This document shows, in pieces, positions 47,283 through 59,094 of a stretch of 64,000 nt of DNA. The translations under genes and the position numbers were made by a program. Under the pieces are notes generated by a model. It had not been told where the DNA came from and made no database searches. It was given only the letters and a program-made list of their open reading frames with translations. Every line of letters starts with the position of its first letter. Position 1 is the first letter of the stretch. Source of the stretch: Nematostella vectensis (Eukaryota > Cnidaria > Anthozoa > Actiniaria > Edwardsiidae); contig NC_064045.1 in assembly GCF_932526225.1 (NCBI RefSeq), forward strand, positions 7,300,998-7,364,997, read 5' to 3'.

Positions 47283-47402
47283 AGGCAAAGGATGCGATGT
47301 GAGATCATTATCCCCTGTGGATGATTCTTGCTTCATGCACCGCGTTTAAGGCAAAGGATCCGATGTGAAATAATTATCCCCTGTGGATGATTCCTTGCTT
47401 AA
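47280..47402. repeat. Two-unit tandem repeat, about 60-66 bp
   Basis: TTAAGGCAAAGGATGCGATG ... ATTATCCCCTGTGGATGATTC occurs twice, the second beginning at 47346, joining the outer end of the inverted repeat. GCACCGCGTTTAAG, found just outside the left arm (43606), also occurs here at 47338. Confidence 0.8.
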
Positions 47403-47499
47403 ACTTAAAGATAATGTTTAATGGTTTTAGTCAAAATGCTACCATAAAAAAAGACGAAGGCTTCGGAACACAGTTTAGAAGAAGTTTATCACGTGGGCA

Positions 47500-47776
47500 T
47501 ACATCTCGCCCCATGACAGGTAATCCAGAATCCGGAATCCATGAAAAAATGAGATATGGGATCCGGAATCCATGAAAAAATGAGATATGGAATCCGGAAT
47601 CCATGAAAAAAATGAGATATGGGATCCGGAATCCATGAAAAAATGAGATATGGAATCCGGAATCCATGCTGCTGGAATCCGGAATCCACGAGAAAAAACC
47701 CACATGGAATCCGGAATCCACACACTAGGATCCGGAATCCAGAACCCTATTGGAGAACCTGTCATGGGGCGATACA
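47500..47776. mobile_element. Inverted-repeat element carrying an internal GGAATCCGGAATCC satellite
   Basis: CGCCCCATGACAGGT at about 47507 and ACCTGTCATGGGGCG at about 47757 are exact inverted ends, with the surrounding ACATCTC also shared. Between them a unit of about 33 bp (GGAATCCGGAATCCATGAAA plus AAATGAGATAT) is repeated five times, then two or three variant units follow. Frames on both strands across it (FMDSGF/ISFF type) are repeat artefacts. Confidence 0.85.
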
Positions 47777-47879
47777 TCTCTCAAATACCCCCAGCACCGA
47801 AAAGCCATTTAATATGCCGACGGGGCTACCTATGGTTAAATATGTAATGCTCACCGAACTGCTGTTCGCAGTTTTCTAG

Positions 47880-48200
47880 CTAATTGCTAGAAAGTTAAAA
47901 TCCCATTTAATTAATTCAAGATACACACTTATATATAAGAACGTCCAATCTCAAGCTGTGACTGGGCCGTTCTTATCTTTGGAAGGCTGAAAATGTTTGA
48001 TGAGCCTAGTAAAAAACACATATGTTGAAGTATAACATTTTATTAATTTTGAATTGCCACCAATTAGCCGATTCTAGTAACTTACGAGTGTTCTTAAATT
48101 TCAGTGTGTATAGAAATATTAAACCCAATGAAGTATTAGAAGAGAATTACACAAATAATCAGTAACAATGATATTAATAATTATTTATCCAATCTATTCA
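47880..48200. other. Intergenic, no feature recognised
   Basis: An AT-rich stretch between the satellite element and the SRP68 promoter region. Confidence 0.5.
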
Positions 48201-48476
48201 TTGACTCTGGAAATTATAATTTGCTTATCGGGAACCCGTACACAACCGGGACGCTACTGCTAGCTTTGAGAAACGATCTTCCTCGCCCGGAAAAGTATCC
48301 CGAAAACTCTCCCGGTACCCTGACGGACCCGGTAATTACCGGGAGTTTTGAGAAACGACCCCCTGGAGGCTGGAGGCTACCTCTGCTGTGTAAAGCTGCA
48401 GGACGAGATTCTGATCTTGCGCGGAGATTGGAAACTACGACCATAATTCCCTGCGGCTTTTTCTCCGATTTCCAAG
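48201..48476 (+). promoter_or_regulatory. Probable SRP68 promoter and 5' UTR
   Basis: A local shift to GC- and CpG-containing sequence directly upstream of the SRP68 ATG, without a TATA box, as expected for a housekeeping gene. The phrases CTTTGAGAAACGATC and TTTTGAGAAACGACC and the palindrome CCCGGTAATTACCGGG (48329-48344) lie here. The start site itself cannot be fixed from sequence. Confidence 0.5.
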
Positions 48477-49909
48477 ATGGCGCCCGCCGAAGAAAAGAGC
48501 GAACACATGGTTGTAGAAAACTCTGAAATTCCAAACGAAAATGCTACAGGGGATCCAAACCAACCAAGCGTTATTACTTTAGAAAGTATCCTTACAATAT
48601 GCCGTTATTTATATTTATGCTTTTCCAATATTTTCTTTAAAAATCTGGTATGATAGCCGGCTGTTCCGATAGTCTGTTTTCCGTGCCTCAAAACCTTCAC
48701 AAACCTCAGCTAAAACTGCTTTATATCGCATTGTTTTATATCTAGGTTTTGTCCTCCTGTTTGAAACCTTAAAAATCATGTGAAGCTTTCTTTCCAGGGG
48801 GTATTATGTCCCCAAGTTCCTTTCACTGTTTTTTTTTTCTCCGTTGGAACAGCTGATCGTATAAGGACACGTCACTTTCAAAGCCAAATCTTTTCCTCTT
48901 CCTAGATTTGGAATCTTAACTATAAAAAGAGTTATTATTATTAGTTTTTTAGAATGATTTGAGATGGTTTCTTACTCAACAACTCACAAACTCTGCATGG
49001 ATACAGTTTTGATTACACTATTTTAGTCTAATATTCCATTCCACGTCTTCCGTGTCTTTTGTTCAAATGCCGTATTTTTTAATTGCGGTGATCATTTTGT
49101 GGTGATTCTAACTCACCACTGATTGTACCAGTGATGTCTAATGCATTGCGCAATTTTTTTTCATAAGCACTGAATAAGTTGCTTTTTGTTTCTAAATGCC
49201 TAAGCGCGCGCTAGTTTGCCACCCAAACAGTCACATGATCTCTTAGCGCAAGTCTCCTATTGATACACCCCACTTGTAGTGAACATATCTATCTACAGGA
49301 TTGCCTGACTTACCACTGGATGCTTTCTTGGCTAAATGAGCTTACAGTATCTGTAGAAATTCTCTTTAACTTGTGGTAGTTTTACCTGTGATTAAAGAAA
49401 ATCAGTCACAGCATGGATTGCGGCATGGAGATTATCAGCGATACAGGTGAAATATGAGATGAAGTACTGTATTAACATTGTGAGACATGATCAAATGTGC
49501 TTGACATGTAGCTGACTTTTTTACAATCCTTGCCTCTAAGATGTAAGCCAGATGACTACTCTGTATTCACTCATCAAGTATTTTTTATCCATGTTTTAAT
49601 CATACACAGGCAATATTGTGCTAGAAGGCTAAGGCGACTTTACAAGACCCTTCATTTCCAACATGGCTCAAGACATGCTTTTAAACCAAAGAAACTCACC
49701 AAAGAACTGGTCAAAGATGTCAAGTAGGTTTATTGACTTACAGTAGTATGGCAAGACACCTTTAGACCTTCCCTCAGTTTGCAACACAAGTGAAGAACAA
49801 TGTACAAAGTCCTCTCATTTTTTCTGTTTATATATGGGCCCAAGCTTATGAAATACTTAACAGATCCTAATGGCAAATTAAATCTTAGATATAGGGGTTT
49901 CCTTTGTGT

Positions 49910-49940
<31 letters not shown>

Positions 49941-52900
49941 GGATGATGTGTAAGTTAAATAACAAGCAAAAGTGTACATGTCTTATAGTGCTGGGTCAAC
50001 TTCTCTTGGAAATATGTTACTTTATATCCTAAGATGCCTTTTGAAAAGGGTCAATAAAGTGGAACCTTGATTTAACGAAGCCCTACTAAGTATAAAGTCC
50101 TTGGTATAACAAACAATCTCCTTCCTCCAGCCTGGTCAAAATTACAGAAAATGTATGGAACAGAACCTTGATATAACAAACCCTCGACATACTAAACAGA
50201 TTTCCCCAGTCCCTTGGCACTTCGTTAAATCAAGGTTTAATTGTACTGTTGAAAGGTGGAGCTAATTTTTAAAAAAATGGCTCTACAGAGACGGCTCTAT
50301 ATCTGTAAAATGGAAAGCAAGCATCCAAAATGAACACAGTTTTTTATCACCCTACTGTTCATAATAAATTGTAGGTTTCTGCACATTCCTCTGATGGACA
50401 CCGAAAGAGCATGGAGTCAAGCCATGGAGCTTAAGCTGTTAGCCAATACTGAGCCAAGAAAAAGATTCCATCTGATTCGACGGCTGCAGAAGGCTTCCAA
50501 ACATGCACAGGATCTTGAGAACTTGTGTGACGGGGACATGTGTGATGCAAGAACGAAACTAGAAGCCCAGGTGAGATATGGTTGCACTGTATTTCCAATA
50601 AAAAAATCATGTAGTTCTTTTCAACAGTAAACAGAAGCCTAGATCTTTTTTCAACTTTATTTAGTTAACAACATAAGTTACTACAATAAAATTCTTCACT
50701 CATATCATTTTATGACATGGGCAACTGCCCTAGAACGAATTGGCAAACTTTAGCCGTTACATTAACTGAGCTCAGCTGCTTGGGTGTTTCAGGTTATGGC
50801 CCCTCTTAAAGGGGCAGTGTCATGGTAAGAGCTTTGCAATAGCCCGGGCACAATGAATTTCATTCAAATTCTAATGTTGACTTACGAGCCTTTGGTACAT
50901 ACATGTGGGAGATTTAAATAAATACCACAAACTGTCAATAAACATAATTTTCAATAAAATATGTATAAAATGTCTATTAATTTAACAAGTCATTGACAGC
51001 TTAAAGTTCAACTGTTTGTAGACAATTAAAAGCCTACAGTAAACACTGACTGACAATGACATGCACAGTACTATGACACTGCCCAGACTACTGTCTGTTC
51101 AGTACATTACAGCATCTGCCTTCTCTCCTCAGACAGATTGTTTAATAGATCATGATGTACAGTACTGTAGTTCTGCTGTTTTTGATTTGCTATGGCTTAC
51201 CTGATAACTTTAATTTTAGGCTTATTCCTCCTACATGAAGGGAAGTGTAAGCTTTGAGTTACAAAACTGGAAAGAGGCTTTAGAGCTTTTTGGCCGATCT
51301 AGGTAAGACATACAGTACAGTAGTTCAGCATGACCAGTAAAAAAATGAGCAGCAAAACATGTGTAGAATGTTCTTCGACTTGAGTCATTTTCCCAAGGAA
51401 CACCTTCTTACTACTTTTCCATTCAATTCATTCAAAACATGCAGTTTTTCAATCAATTTTAAAGTTCTGTTTGGAGTAAGAAAGGGTGTTTTATACTGTA
51501 CACTACATTGGTGTACAGTATGTAAAGGACAATGCACATGGACAGAAGAAAACATTTCTACTGTATATCTCATTGTACTGTAACTTAAACTAATGATTCT
51601 TGTTAAAAACAAGAAGGTGAAATCTTAGCATACATTTTCTTCACCAGGACCATCTATGAGAGGCTAGCTGGAGCATTCTCTGAGGAGCAGCGAAATATGT
51701 ATCTACAACGGGTAGAGGAAATAACACCAAATATCCGCTACTGTGCATATAACCTCGGGGAGAGTGGCACAGACATTAATGATCTCATGCAGCTGAGGCA
51801 TTGTTCAGCAGGTGGTGTGCAGGACCCAGTACTTGCCGCCAAGATTGATGTAAGTAAAAGAATATGGAAAGGGTGTTGCTTCTGGACAAGGCCCCCTATT
51901 CCTATCTCTCCACAAATTTTATCTTTGTATGTAATATTTTTCTAATTCACTTTTTACAGGATAACCTCCATTACATATAATGGGCACCCTCTGAGCCAAA
52001 TAGTGTGTCTGTTACAATATACGTTTGGGGAGTTGAGGTTTTATCTATATACAGTTTTACTGACAACACATTTTTAAGTGTGTAAGGTAGAGCGTTCTGT
52101 CAACAAAAAGTTGACATATTATTACAATGATCACAGGAAGTTCTAGCTCAGACCCGCGAGAAAGAAGCTGGTGCCATGACAGAGGTTGTGTGGTGCAATC
52201 GCACAATCCCAGTGAGGAATGAGAAGGTGCGGGGCTTTATACTCCATGCCCAACAGATGGCTAGAGAGCTTGACCGGGCAGAGGACCTTGACGGGCGCAT
52301 GGAGCTGTATGAGGACTTACTTTTAGAGTGCAAGGATGCTTTGCAAGCAATAAAGGATGACCTCAAAGGAGATCTGGTCAGTGAAGAGCTTAAAGTACAT
52401 GTATAGATGGTTAACAATTTGAAACAAAGGGGAATATGTTGAGAGAAGAGCTTGTTTTAAGCTTTTAGATAATTTTACTACTGTAGGGAAATGAATTAAA
52501 TCAACACAACATTGATAGAAGTGGTTTAATATTTTATTCTTCTGTGAAAACAGAGTAGTTTTGCTGACATTTCAAATGTTAGCCCTTCATCACTCTGACG
52601 AAGAGCTAATGCTTGAAACATTAGCAAAAGTATTTCAACCTGGTATTAATTGATTTATTTCCCTGATTCATGCCTACTGTAGTTATTCTACAGCTTGTCT
52701 TGTAGTTTCCTCCTGTACTGTAGCTCTTATTATATATACAGTACAATACTGTACATACTTGTATAGTATTGTACTGTAGCTATTCCTGTAGCTAGGCTGT
52801 AATACAGACAACATTGGCACTCTTTTATCCTTTTATACTGTAGACTGTATGTATTCCCCAATATTGACTCCAAGTTCTTACTGGACATTCCTACATATTG

Positions 52901-55900
52901 ACACAACCCTTCACCCCCAGTCTACAGGTAAAAACAGGTCACAGAAGACAGAAGCACAAGTTGCCAACCTTCAGTTTCTTCACACTTACGTTACTTACCT
53001 CAAGTTGACCAAGACAATAGAACGCTACCTTCTGCTTGCGGAATCCATGAAGAACCAGCTACCGGCTAACCTGCAGGACACTGCAAACGGGTCAGAGCCT
53101 CTTCCAAACAAGAAGCTGACAAAGCCTGAAGACATGGTCAGGATTTATGACATTATACTACAGGTGAGAGAATTCTTACCCCCTTAATCTAGATTAAATA
53201 AATTGACATAAATATTTCTCAAGGTTTTTTGTACATGATTGAAGTTGTACACAATGCGGAAAGTTCCATCTTAACTTACATTGTTCCTGGTCACCACAGC
53301 CTTTAATTGCTAGCCAATGATACTAGTTCCATTACAACTTTATTTAGAACTTATCAGACATGAGTGAGCTCCACAGTGTGGAAGACGATCTGGAACTCAC
53401 TAAAGAGATTGCTGCTCAGACATTAGAATACAAGGCGTACAGGTGAGCATTTTGAACATTAACAGTGCATCCTATGGTCTTCAACCATATTGTTCTGCTC
53501 TCTCTATATACTGTAGAGCTCCTATGTACATCTAATTGAATTAAACAACTTGTATTTTAGCCTTCTGGCAAACACCTATTCAAATACCTTTGCCAGGTTA
53601 TCTCGAATGTTGAGTGGTTAGTGTGTTTGCATTTCGTGCTATCTACAATAACAAAATGGCAATTGACAGAGCCACCTAAAGAAAACACCCAATGGATCAA
53701 ATTGTTGAGATATTTTTGCTTTTCAATACTTTTTACTGCTGTATAAAAATGACCTGAATGCACTAAGAATTTAATAAATGTCTATGGGTTACCACGATTG
53801 AAAGTTACATACATCCTAAATGTTGACAAAGTAATTTGTGGTTAAGATGTTTTTTAGATGTTTTTATTTTATTTTTGAATCAATTCTTGTGTATTACAGA
53901 TGTTTTTACATTGCACACTCATATCTCTTGGCCAAGAAATGGCGTGAGGCTGCTGTGTTGTATGATCGTGTGACAAGTCATGCAAATTCTGCCATCAGTC
54001 ACTTTAGAGAGTGCCAGAACTTCCAATCACAAGTGAGTATACAGTGTATTTTGTGTGAATTCTTTCTTTGATAGAAATAATTGACATTTGACAGATAGCC
54101 TTCATTTACAGATATATGTTATTACACCTGGCAGTTTTCATGGTTATGATGGTGGAGATAATGGCGGTGGGATGATGGTGATGGAATAGTGATGATGATG
54201 TTTATAGTGGCATTGGGATAATGATGATGATGATGGTGGTAGTATGATGATGATGATGATGGTAGTGGGATGATTGTGGTGGGTTGATGGTGATGATAAT
54301 GATAATAGTTATTATGATGGCTTTATTGTTGATGGTGATAGTGGTGATAAAAATGCTTGTGATTCTGGTGGTGGTACAGTAACAATGATGATTATGATGA
54401 CTGTAAACACGTTGATGATGACTATAGTTGACTATTATAATGATGATGATGGTGGTGGTAATGATTATAATAATGATGATGATGATGGCTGTGGTGATTA
54501 TACAGTAGTTATGATGACAGTGATGATAAGGATGTTGATGATGATGATTATAAAGGAGAAGGAGGACACGATGATGATGGTGATGATGTTGTTGTGATAT
54601 AATGATGATGATGGCAGTGATGGTTATGATTATAATGATGACTATGGCAATGATAATTGCCTCTTGGCACTAACACTAAAGATGTTAATACTTTTAAGAA
54701 GAGAGAGGAGCTTGAATATGAGTAAGGGGGAGGACTATGAGATAACGTTCAGCTTTCTCACTCAACAGCAGCAGGCATCCCGACTACAAGATCTGGCATC
54801 GTTGTCACGTGGCTCAAAGTGCTCTGCGCATGCTTCGAGTATTCTTGGTGGGTATATATGTGAACAAGAACATTATATGATATTTTCACCTACGAGAATA
54901 AGGAAATAACCACATACCTTTATTAGCTCAAAGCTAATTTAGACTAATAGTTATATATAAATAAGTAGAAGAATAACATGTTTTATATTAAGTAAAAGAT
55001 AAATATTTCTTGTAGAAGGTTGTTCATTTTTCTGTCTTTCCCCTTCCTTTGTTTTGCTTTGTCTGACAGGCCACAATAAGCGAATCAATAACACTATATG
55101 GTATTTATTTGAATGGTATTGACTCTTTCAGATAGTGAAGAGATCACGGACAAGCTGGCAAGTGCTACCATCGAAGACAAGGTTTGTTGCACTAGGAATT
55201 GTTGGGGGAAGCCTACAGTACATAGGTAGCGCAGTCGGCAGAGCTTTATTCTGTACAAGTGCCTGTGCCTCTCACCACAGGGTTCTGGGTTCGATTCGAG
55301 TTGAGTAAGTTAGTCTCGCCTTTGCTCCGAGGGTTTTTCTCCGTGTTCAACGGTTTTTCTCCCTCCACAAAACCAACAATTTCGATCTTAGCTGTGATCC
55401 GTGGTCAGACATGAGTTGTATGGCGGCTGCCTGAGGCGCCTTCCTATGCCTTAGATCTTATTAATTCAGCTTGCGAATCCTCTTCTACCTGATTTACTTC
55501 ACGTAATAACTACACAAACCCGACATGGAAACGTTTGACGTTCTGTCACATTTGGGGACGTGGGGAATTTTTATATATGCATTATTTTCGGCGGTAAACT
55601 TGACATGGGAGGAGGGGCTATGCTATAAAGTTTCAATTTGATTGTTGAAGAAAAGCAATGAAAAGTGCATACTAGTTTACAAGGCGTAGTCGCTGCTACC
55701 ATCTCTGTCGGCCCATACTAACCCCTGTTCACCTCTTTGTCAGACGTTAGCGGAGCGTCTAGACGTATATCACGTCGACCAATCACTGGTCAGCAAGAAA
55801 CCCCACGTGACCACTTTCCCGCCAGACTTCCAACCAGTGCCGTGCAAACCGCTGTTTTTCGACCTTGCCCTGAACCACGTGGAGTTCCCCTCCCTCGCCG

Positions 55901-55974
55901 AACGCGTGGAGACCAAGAAAGCTGCTGGGATCACTGGTTATTTCAAGGGGTGGCTTTGGGGAGGTGGAAATTAG
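48477..55974 (+). CDS. SRP68: Signal recognition particle subunit SRP68, 13 exons
   Basis: SRP68 binds SRP RNA and pairs with SRP72 in the particle that targets nascent secretory proteins to the ER. Coding exons: 48477-48585, 49380-49446, 49610-49723, 50375-50570, 51220-51302, 51648-51849, 52137-52376, 52921-53163, 53348-53442, 53900-54032, 54769-54847, 55132-55181, 55744-55974. All junctions are GT-AG and in phase, giving 613 residues, against about 627 for the human protein. Family hallmarks: QHGLRHGDYQRYRQYCARR and KTLHF in the RNA-binding part (residues about 45-75), AWSQAMELKLLANTEPRKRF (about 105-130), ITPNIRYCAYN (about 210), IYDIILQ before residue 418, KAYRCFYIAHSYLLAKKW (about 450), and a C-terminal SRP72-binding segment with PCKPLFFDLALNHVEFP and a GITGYFKGW end. 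The start has an in-context ATG (CCAAGATGGCG). It looks fully functional. The exon 11 acceptor has a CAGCAG ambiguity. Confidence 0.97.
49166..49262 (-). repeat. Dispersed repeat R1, copy 3 (SRP68 intron 1)
   Basis: The inverse of 5841-5950, retaining GCGCGCGCTAGTTTGCCACC and CACATGATCTCTTAGCGCAAGTC. Confidence 0.75.
49906..49942. repeat. (TG)n then poly-G tract in SRP68 intron 3
   Basis: About eight TG units followed by a G run of about 17 or more. Confidence 0.9.
50057..50250. mobile_element. Pogo/Tigger-like MITE in SRP68 intron 3
   Basis: AACCTTGATTTAACGAAG at the left is inverted as CTTCGTTAAATCAAGGTT at the right, and ACCTTGATATAACAAACC recurs inside. Ends of the form CAGT...AACCTYGATWTAACGAA are typical of pogo/Tigger elements of the Tc1-mariner superfamily; here the right end keeps the terminal ...GTACTG and the left end is eroded. 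Confidence 0.65.
52545..52680. repeat. Retroelement-associated motif in SRP68 intron 7
   Basis: TTAGCCCTTCATCACTCTGACGAAGAGCTAATGCTTGAAACATTAGC forms a small imperfect hairpin of the kind (GACGAAGRGCTAAYGCTYGAAACRTYAGC) often repeated near retroelements in marine invertebrates. Origin is inferred from pattern memory. A TACTGTAG/CTACAGTA-rich palindromic stretch follows to 52800. Confidence 0.4.
54140..54660. repeat. Degenerate GAT/GGT microsatellite tract in SRP68 intron 10
   Basis: About 500 bp of irregular GATGAT/GGTGGT units. The 107-codon frame at 54274-54597 is a product of this composition and is not a gene. Confidence 0.95.
55205..55475 (+). mobile_element. tRNA-derived SINE in SRP68 intron 12
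   Basis: TAGCGCAGTCGGCAGAGCT gives a box A-like and GGGTTCGATTCGAG a box B-like polymerase III promoter at tRNA spacing. These are followed by a tRNA-unrelated body with GGGTTTTTCTCCGTGTTC, CGGTTTTTCTCCCTCC and ATGGCGGCTGCCTGAGG. The tRNA part cannot fold into a proper acceptor stem with CCA-proximal pairing, so it is a SINE rather than a tRNA gene. Confidence 0.75.
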
Positions 55975-56009
55975 GTTGAATCAATATAATACAACGGTTA
56001 AAGTTTTAA

Positions 56010-56150
56010 GGGTAAGTTCAAACGTCGTATTATCCATGAGCCGTATTCAATGCAGATGCATGCAAATGAATCAAGTCTATTGTTTCATTTTGATTTGCAT
56101 GTATTTGCATTGAATACGGCTCATGGATAATACGACGTTAGAACTTAGCC
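56010..56150. mobile_element. PIF/Harbinger-type MITE just after the SRP68 stop
   Basis: GGGTAAGTTCAAACGTCGTA at the left and TACGACGTTAGAACTTAGCC at the right begin inverted arms of about 55-65 bp with very few mismatches, and TAA flanks both ends (56007-56009, 56151-56153). A 3-bp TAA duplication with GG-starting ends is the PIF/Harbinger signature. It begins 36 bp after the SRP68 stop codon, so it is probably part of the SRP68 3' UTR or sits at the polyadenylation region. Confidence 0.88.
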
Positions 56151-56449
56151 TAAGGAATCCTCGTCTTATTAGCGTGTGTTATTGCTGACAGCCCGTGGAT
56201 CATTAGCTGGAAGTGCTTGGCACGCCTACACTGACAACTATTTCAGAGAGTTCCTTAGAACTTTGAGCAAGCAAAGGCCAAAAATCGTGTACTGTACCAA
56301 CGTCATTTTTGTGGTGATCAGTATAGACTAAGGAGTCGTCTACACTAACACGGATTCAAAAATATACGGATTCGCCGTAAACGCGTTACTTAATTCGCGT
56401 CCATACTATCGTTTTCGCTCGGATCCAGCCGTCCACACTAACACGGAGT

Positions 56450-56650
56450 TAACCATGCGACGCGCGCTACCGTGGCCACCAATACAAAGTTAACCATGCG
56501 ACGCTACCGTGACCACCAATACAAAGTTTACCATGCGACGCCCGCTACCGTGACCACCAATACAACGTTCATCGTGCGACGCGCGCTACCGTGACCACCA
56601 ATACAACGTTCATCGTGCGACGCGCGCTACCGTGACCAGCAATACAAACA
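56450..56650. repeat. Tandem repeat, about 40 bp x 5
   Basis: CATGCGACGCGCGCTACCGT plus GACCACCAATACAAAGTT-type units, CpG-rich. It is preceded at 56338-56450 by GTCTACACTAACACGGATTC and GTCCACACTAACACGGAGTT, a direct repeat likely to belong to the same element. Confidence 0.85.
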
Positions 56651-57167
56651 TGCAAGAATCTGACTTTTTATTGACCCGAACTTCGTAACTAGGCTGAGTT
56701 CATCCTGCTTTTGTCTACACTAAAGCATTTCTTTGCCTAGCTAGTTCGGTAGTGAAGTCCCTGTCAATCAGATAGTAACATTCTCCCATCCTAATTGGTT
56801 CTTATTGGATTACTTTACAAATCTGTCAAGGTGGCCAGGAGCTTTGCATACCGACTGACATTGAATTGTGAAATTATCAATCAACTAATTGAGGCCAAGA
56901 GACTTGTAATCATATCTTATGAAATCATTAAAATATTCCTTGAAATGGAAAAGCTCATTAACACGACAGGCAGAGATTTTGTATTGAGCATGCGCTTAAC
57001 CACTGGCCATTTGTCATAAATCACCGGCGCGTAGAGTCTACAATGATTGCGATAAACTTATTTGAAATTCATATTTACAGCCCCTTATATTTCTCTAGTG
57101 CTTATCAATAACAAAAAGTATATTATATTTGGAGAAAAGCAATAATAGCAATGATATAGATCCTAAA

Positions 57168-57702
57168 GTTAAGAAACATTACAGGAACTATAAAGCCAGG
57201 GCCATTGTTTTGATTAAGTTGTTACCCTTATTTAAATAAGCATGACAGGCTATCATCAAAAGCAAAAATATCGAATTCGGGGATATTTTACAGCTGTTTT
57301 ATTCTACACCTAACTAGCATTTATCTCCTCTATGTCTTTACTTAATTGTGTTCACGATACATCCTCGAGGAATCCTGAAGAAAAAAGAAAAAGAAAAAAA
57401 CAACTTAATCAAAACAATGGCCCTGGCCCTGGCTTTATAGTTCCTGTAATGTTTCTTAACAAAGTTAACAAAGTTAAGAAACATTACAGGAACTATAAAG
57501 CCAAGGGGCCAGGGCCATTGTTTTGATTAAGTCGTTACCCTTATTTAAATAAGCATGACAGGCTATCATCAAAAGCAAAAATATCGAATTTGGGGATATT
57601 TTACAGCTGTTTTATTCTACACCTAACTAGCATTTATCTCCTCTATGTCTCAACTTAATTGTGTTCACGATACATCCTCGAGGAATCCTGAAGAAAAAAG
57701 TG
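57168..57702. repeat. Duplicated block with an inverted copy between the units
   Basis: The unit starting GTTAAGAAACATTACAGGAA runs 57168-57395 and again 57472-57702, nearly identical (both contain AAATAAGCATGACAGGCTAT and CGATACATCCTCGAGGAATC). Between them, 57401-57471 is the inverse of the unit's first 50 bp. The order is A-B, A inverted, A-B. Confidence 0.95.
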
Positions 57703-59090
57703 AGATCACGGCCCCCATTCAAATATGCAAATTGATATTCTAGTACAACTAAACTGAGTACTAAAAATGTTTTTTTACGGAGAGAGCCAATTTTGAGAGG
57801 GTCCAGAATACTCTGGATGAATACTAGATACTTAATATTTTCTGATCTGTAGGATATTTGACCGGTACAACGACTAGCTTTTCCGAAAAAGAAAAAAATA
57901 TCGCACCAAACGCATCGTTTATTTATTACATTTTGTTTACAAAATTATTATATTTCCAATTGTACGATTGCCAACCTCTTAGTACTGAATGGAGCAGGGA
58001 CCCTTGGTTAACAACTACTGAAAAGGCAGTGCCAATTGCTAACGAGATCAGTATAAGAATAATATTTCTAGCCAGACTAATCAGTCATTTTGCAAACCCA
58101 CCTCCTAAGGATGCCTAATTTCAGCTTGAGCGCCAATTTTGGTAAACTTTCTTGATACATGAATGAGATAACTAAGCTTTGCATCTAATACTTCTATTCT
58201 CAGACCGTCGGTACATCGCCTGTGGAACTGAAACAACGACCTCCAAATTTTACCTTTTTGTACATATGAGTAATTTGATCAAATTTAAGTCTTAATTTAA
58301 TTACTAATTTGTTGCACTATTGGTTAAGCAATGCATTAATAGTGATTAATAAATACAGCAGCTACCGTTTTTGCTTACCATTTGAACAGAGATACCCGCG
58401 ATGTCTAGTTATTCAGTAAGTAAGACACGTGTACTGAAATATCGCCGCCATTTTAATAGCACAACCTCAAACAACATGTTCTCCGTTCACATTTTAATCC
58501 GTATTTATGCACCAACATGGCGCACAAAAACATAACATAAGCAATATTCAATAACTCATAAAGCCTGCAGTACTCTCTCGAGAAAGAATTCAATCATCTG
58601 ATATCATATTTAGCGTTCAAACGGTGGACATTTTTACGTTAAAATCGTAAACATTCGAAACACGAACAATGCAAAGTATGATAATGAAGCTCGCATCTAG
58701 GGGCCTGGAGCATGCGCAAGGCATACTCTCTGCATGTTCATTAACACTAGGTTCATGTTTTTCAATAGCACTTAGATAGGTGGTGACACAGTTGGATATC
58801 CCTTCTTATCTAGACTCGTCCCCAGGCTTCTTCTTTGTCACCACTTTTTCGTAGGCCCCATGATGCAACGAGATCATATTTTAGTTTCAACATATGTTTA
58901 GGCAGCAAATCAATAATGACGTCACTAACAAGAGCCGCGCAGCGAAAAGAAGCCTGGTAATGAGGCTTCTCCTTTTTCATGAATCACATTTAGAGTTCGG
59001 AATTTTACTTATAGACCACTTATCTCGCAAACCCCAACATCTCAGATCTTCTCACACATTTTCAGTAATCCAGTTCCCCTCCTCGACTCT
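57703..59090. other. No gene recognised
   Basis: No exon or known repeat supported. Frames such as 57858-58118 have no domain features. Confidence 0.4.
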
Positions 59091-59094
59091 TAAA

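Noticed and set aside
47431-47777. Several frames with MDSGF/FHGFRIP repeats
   Set aside because: They arise from the GGAATCCGGAATCC satellite inside an inverted-repeat element and occur in all frames.
55225-55305. Possible tRNA gene
   Set aside because: A and B boxes are present but no proper acceptor stem is seen and a SINE body follows directly.
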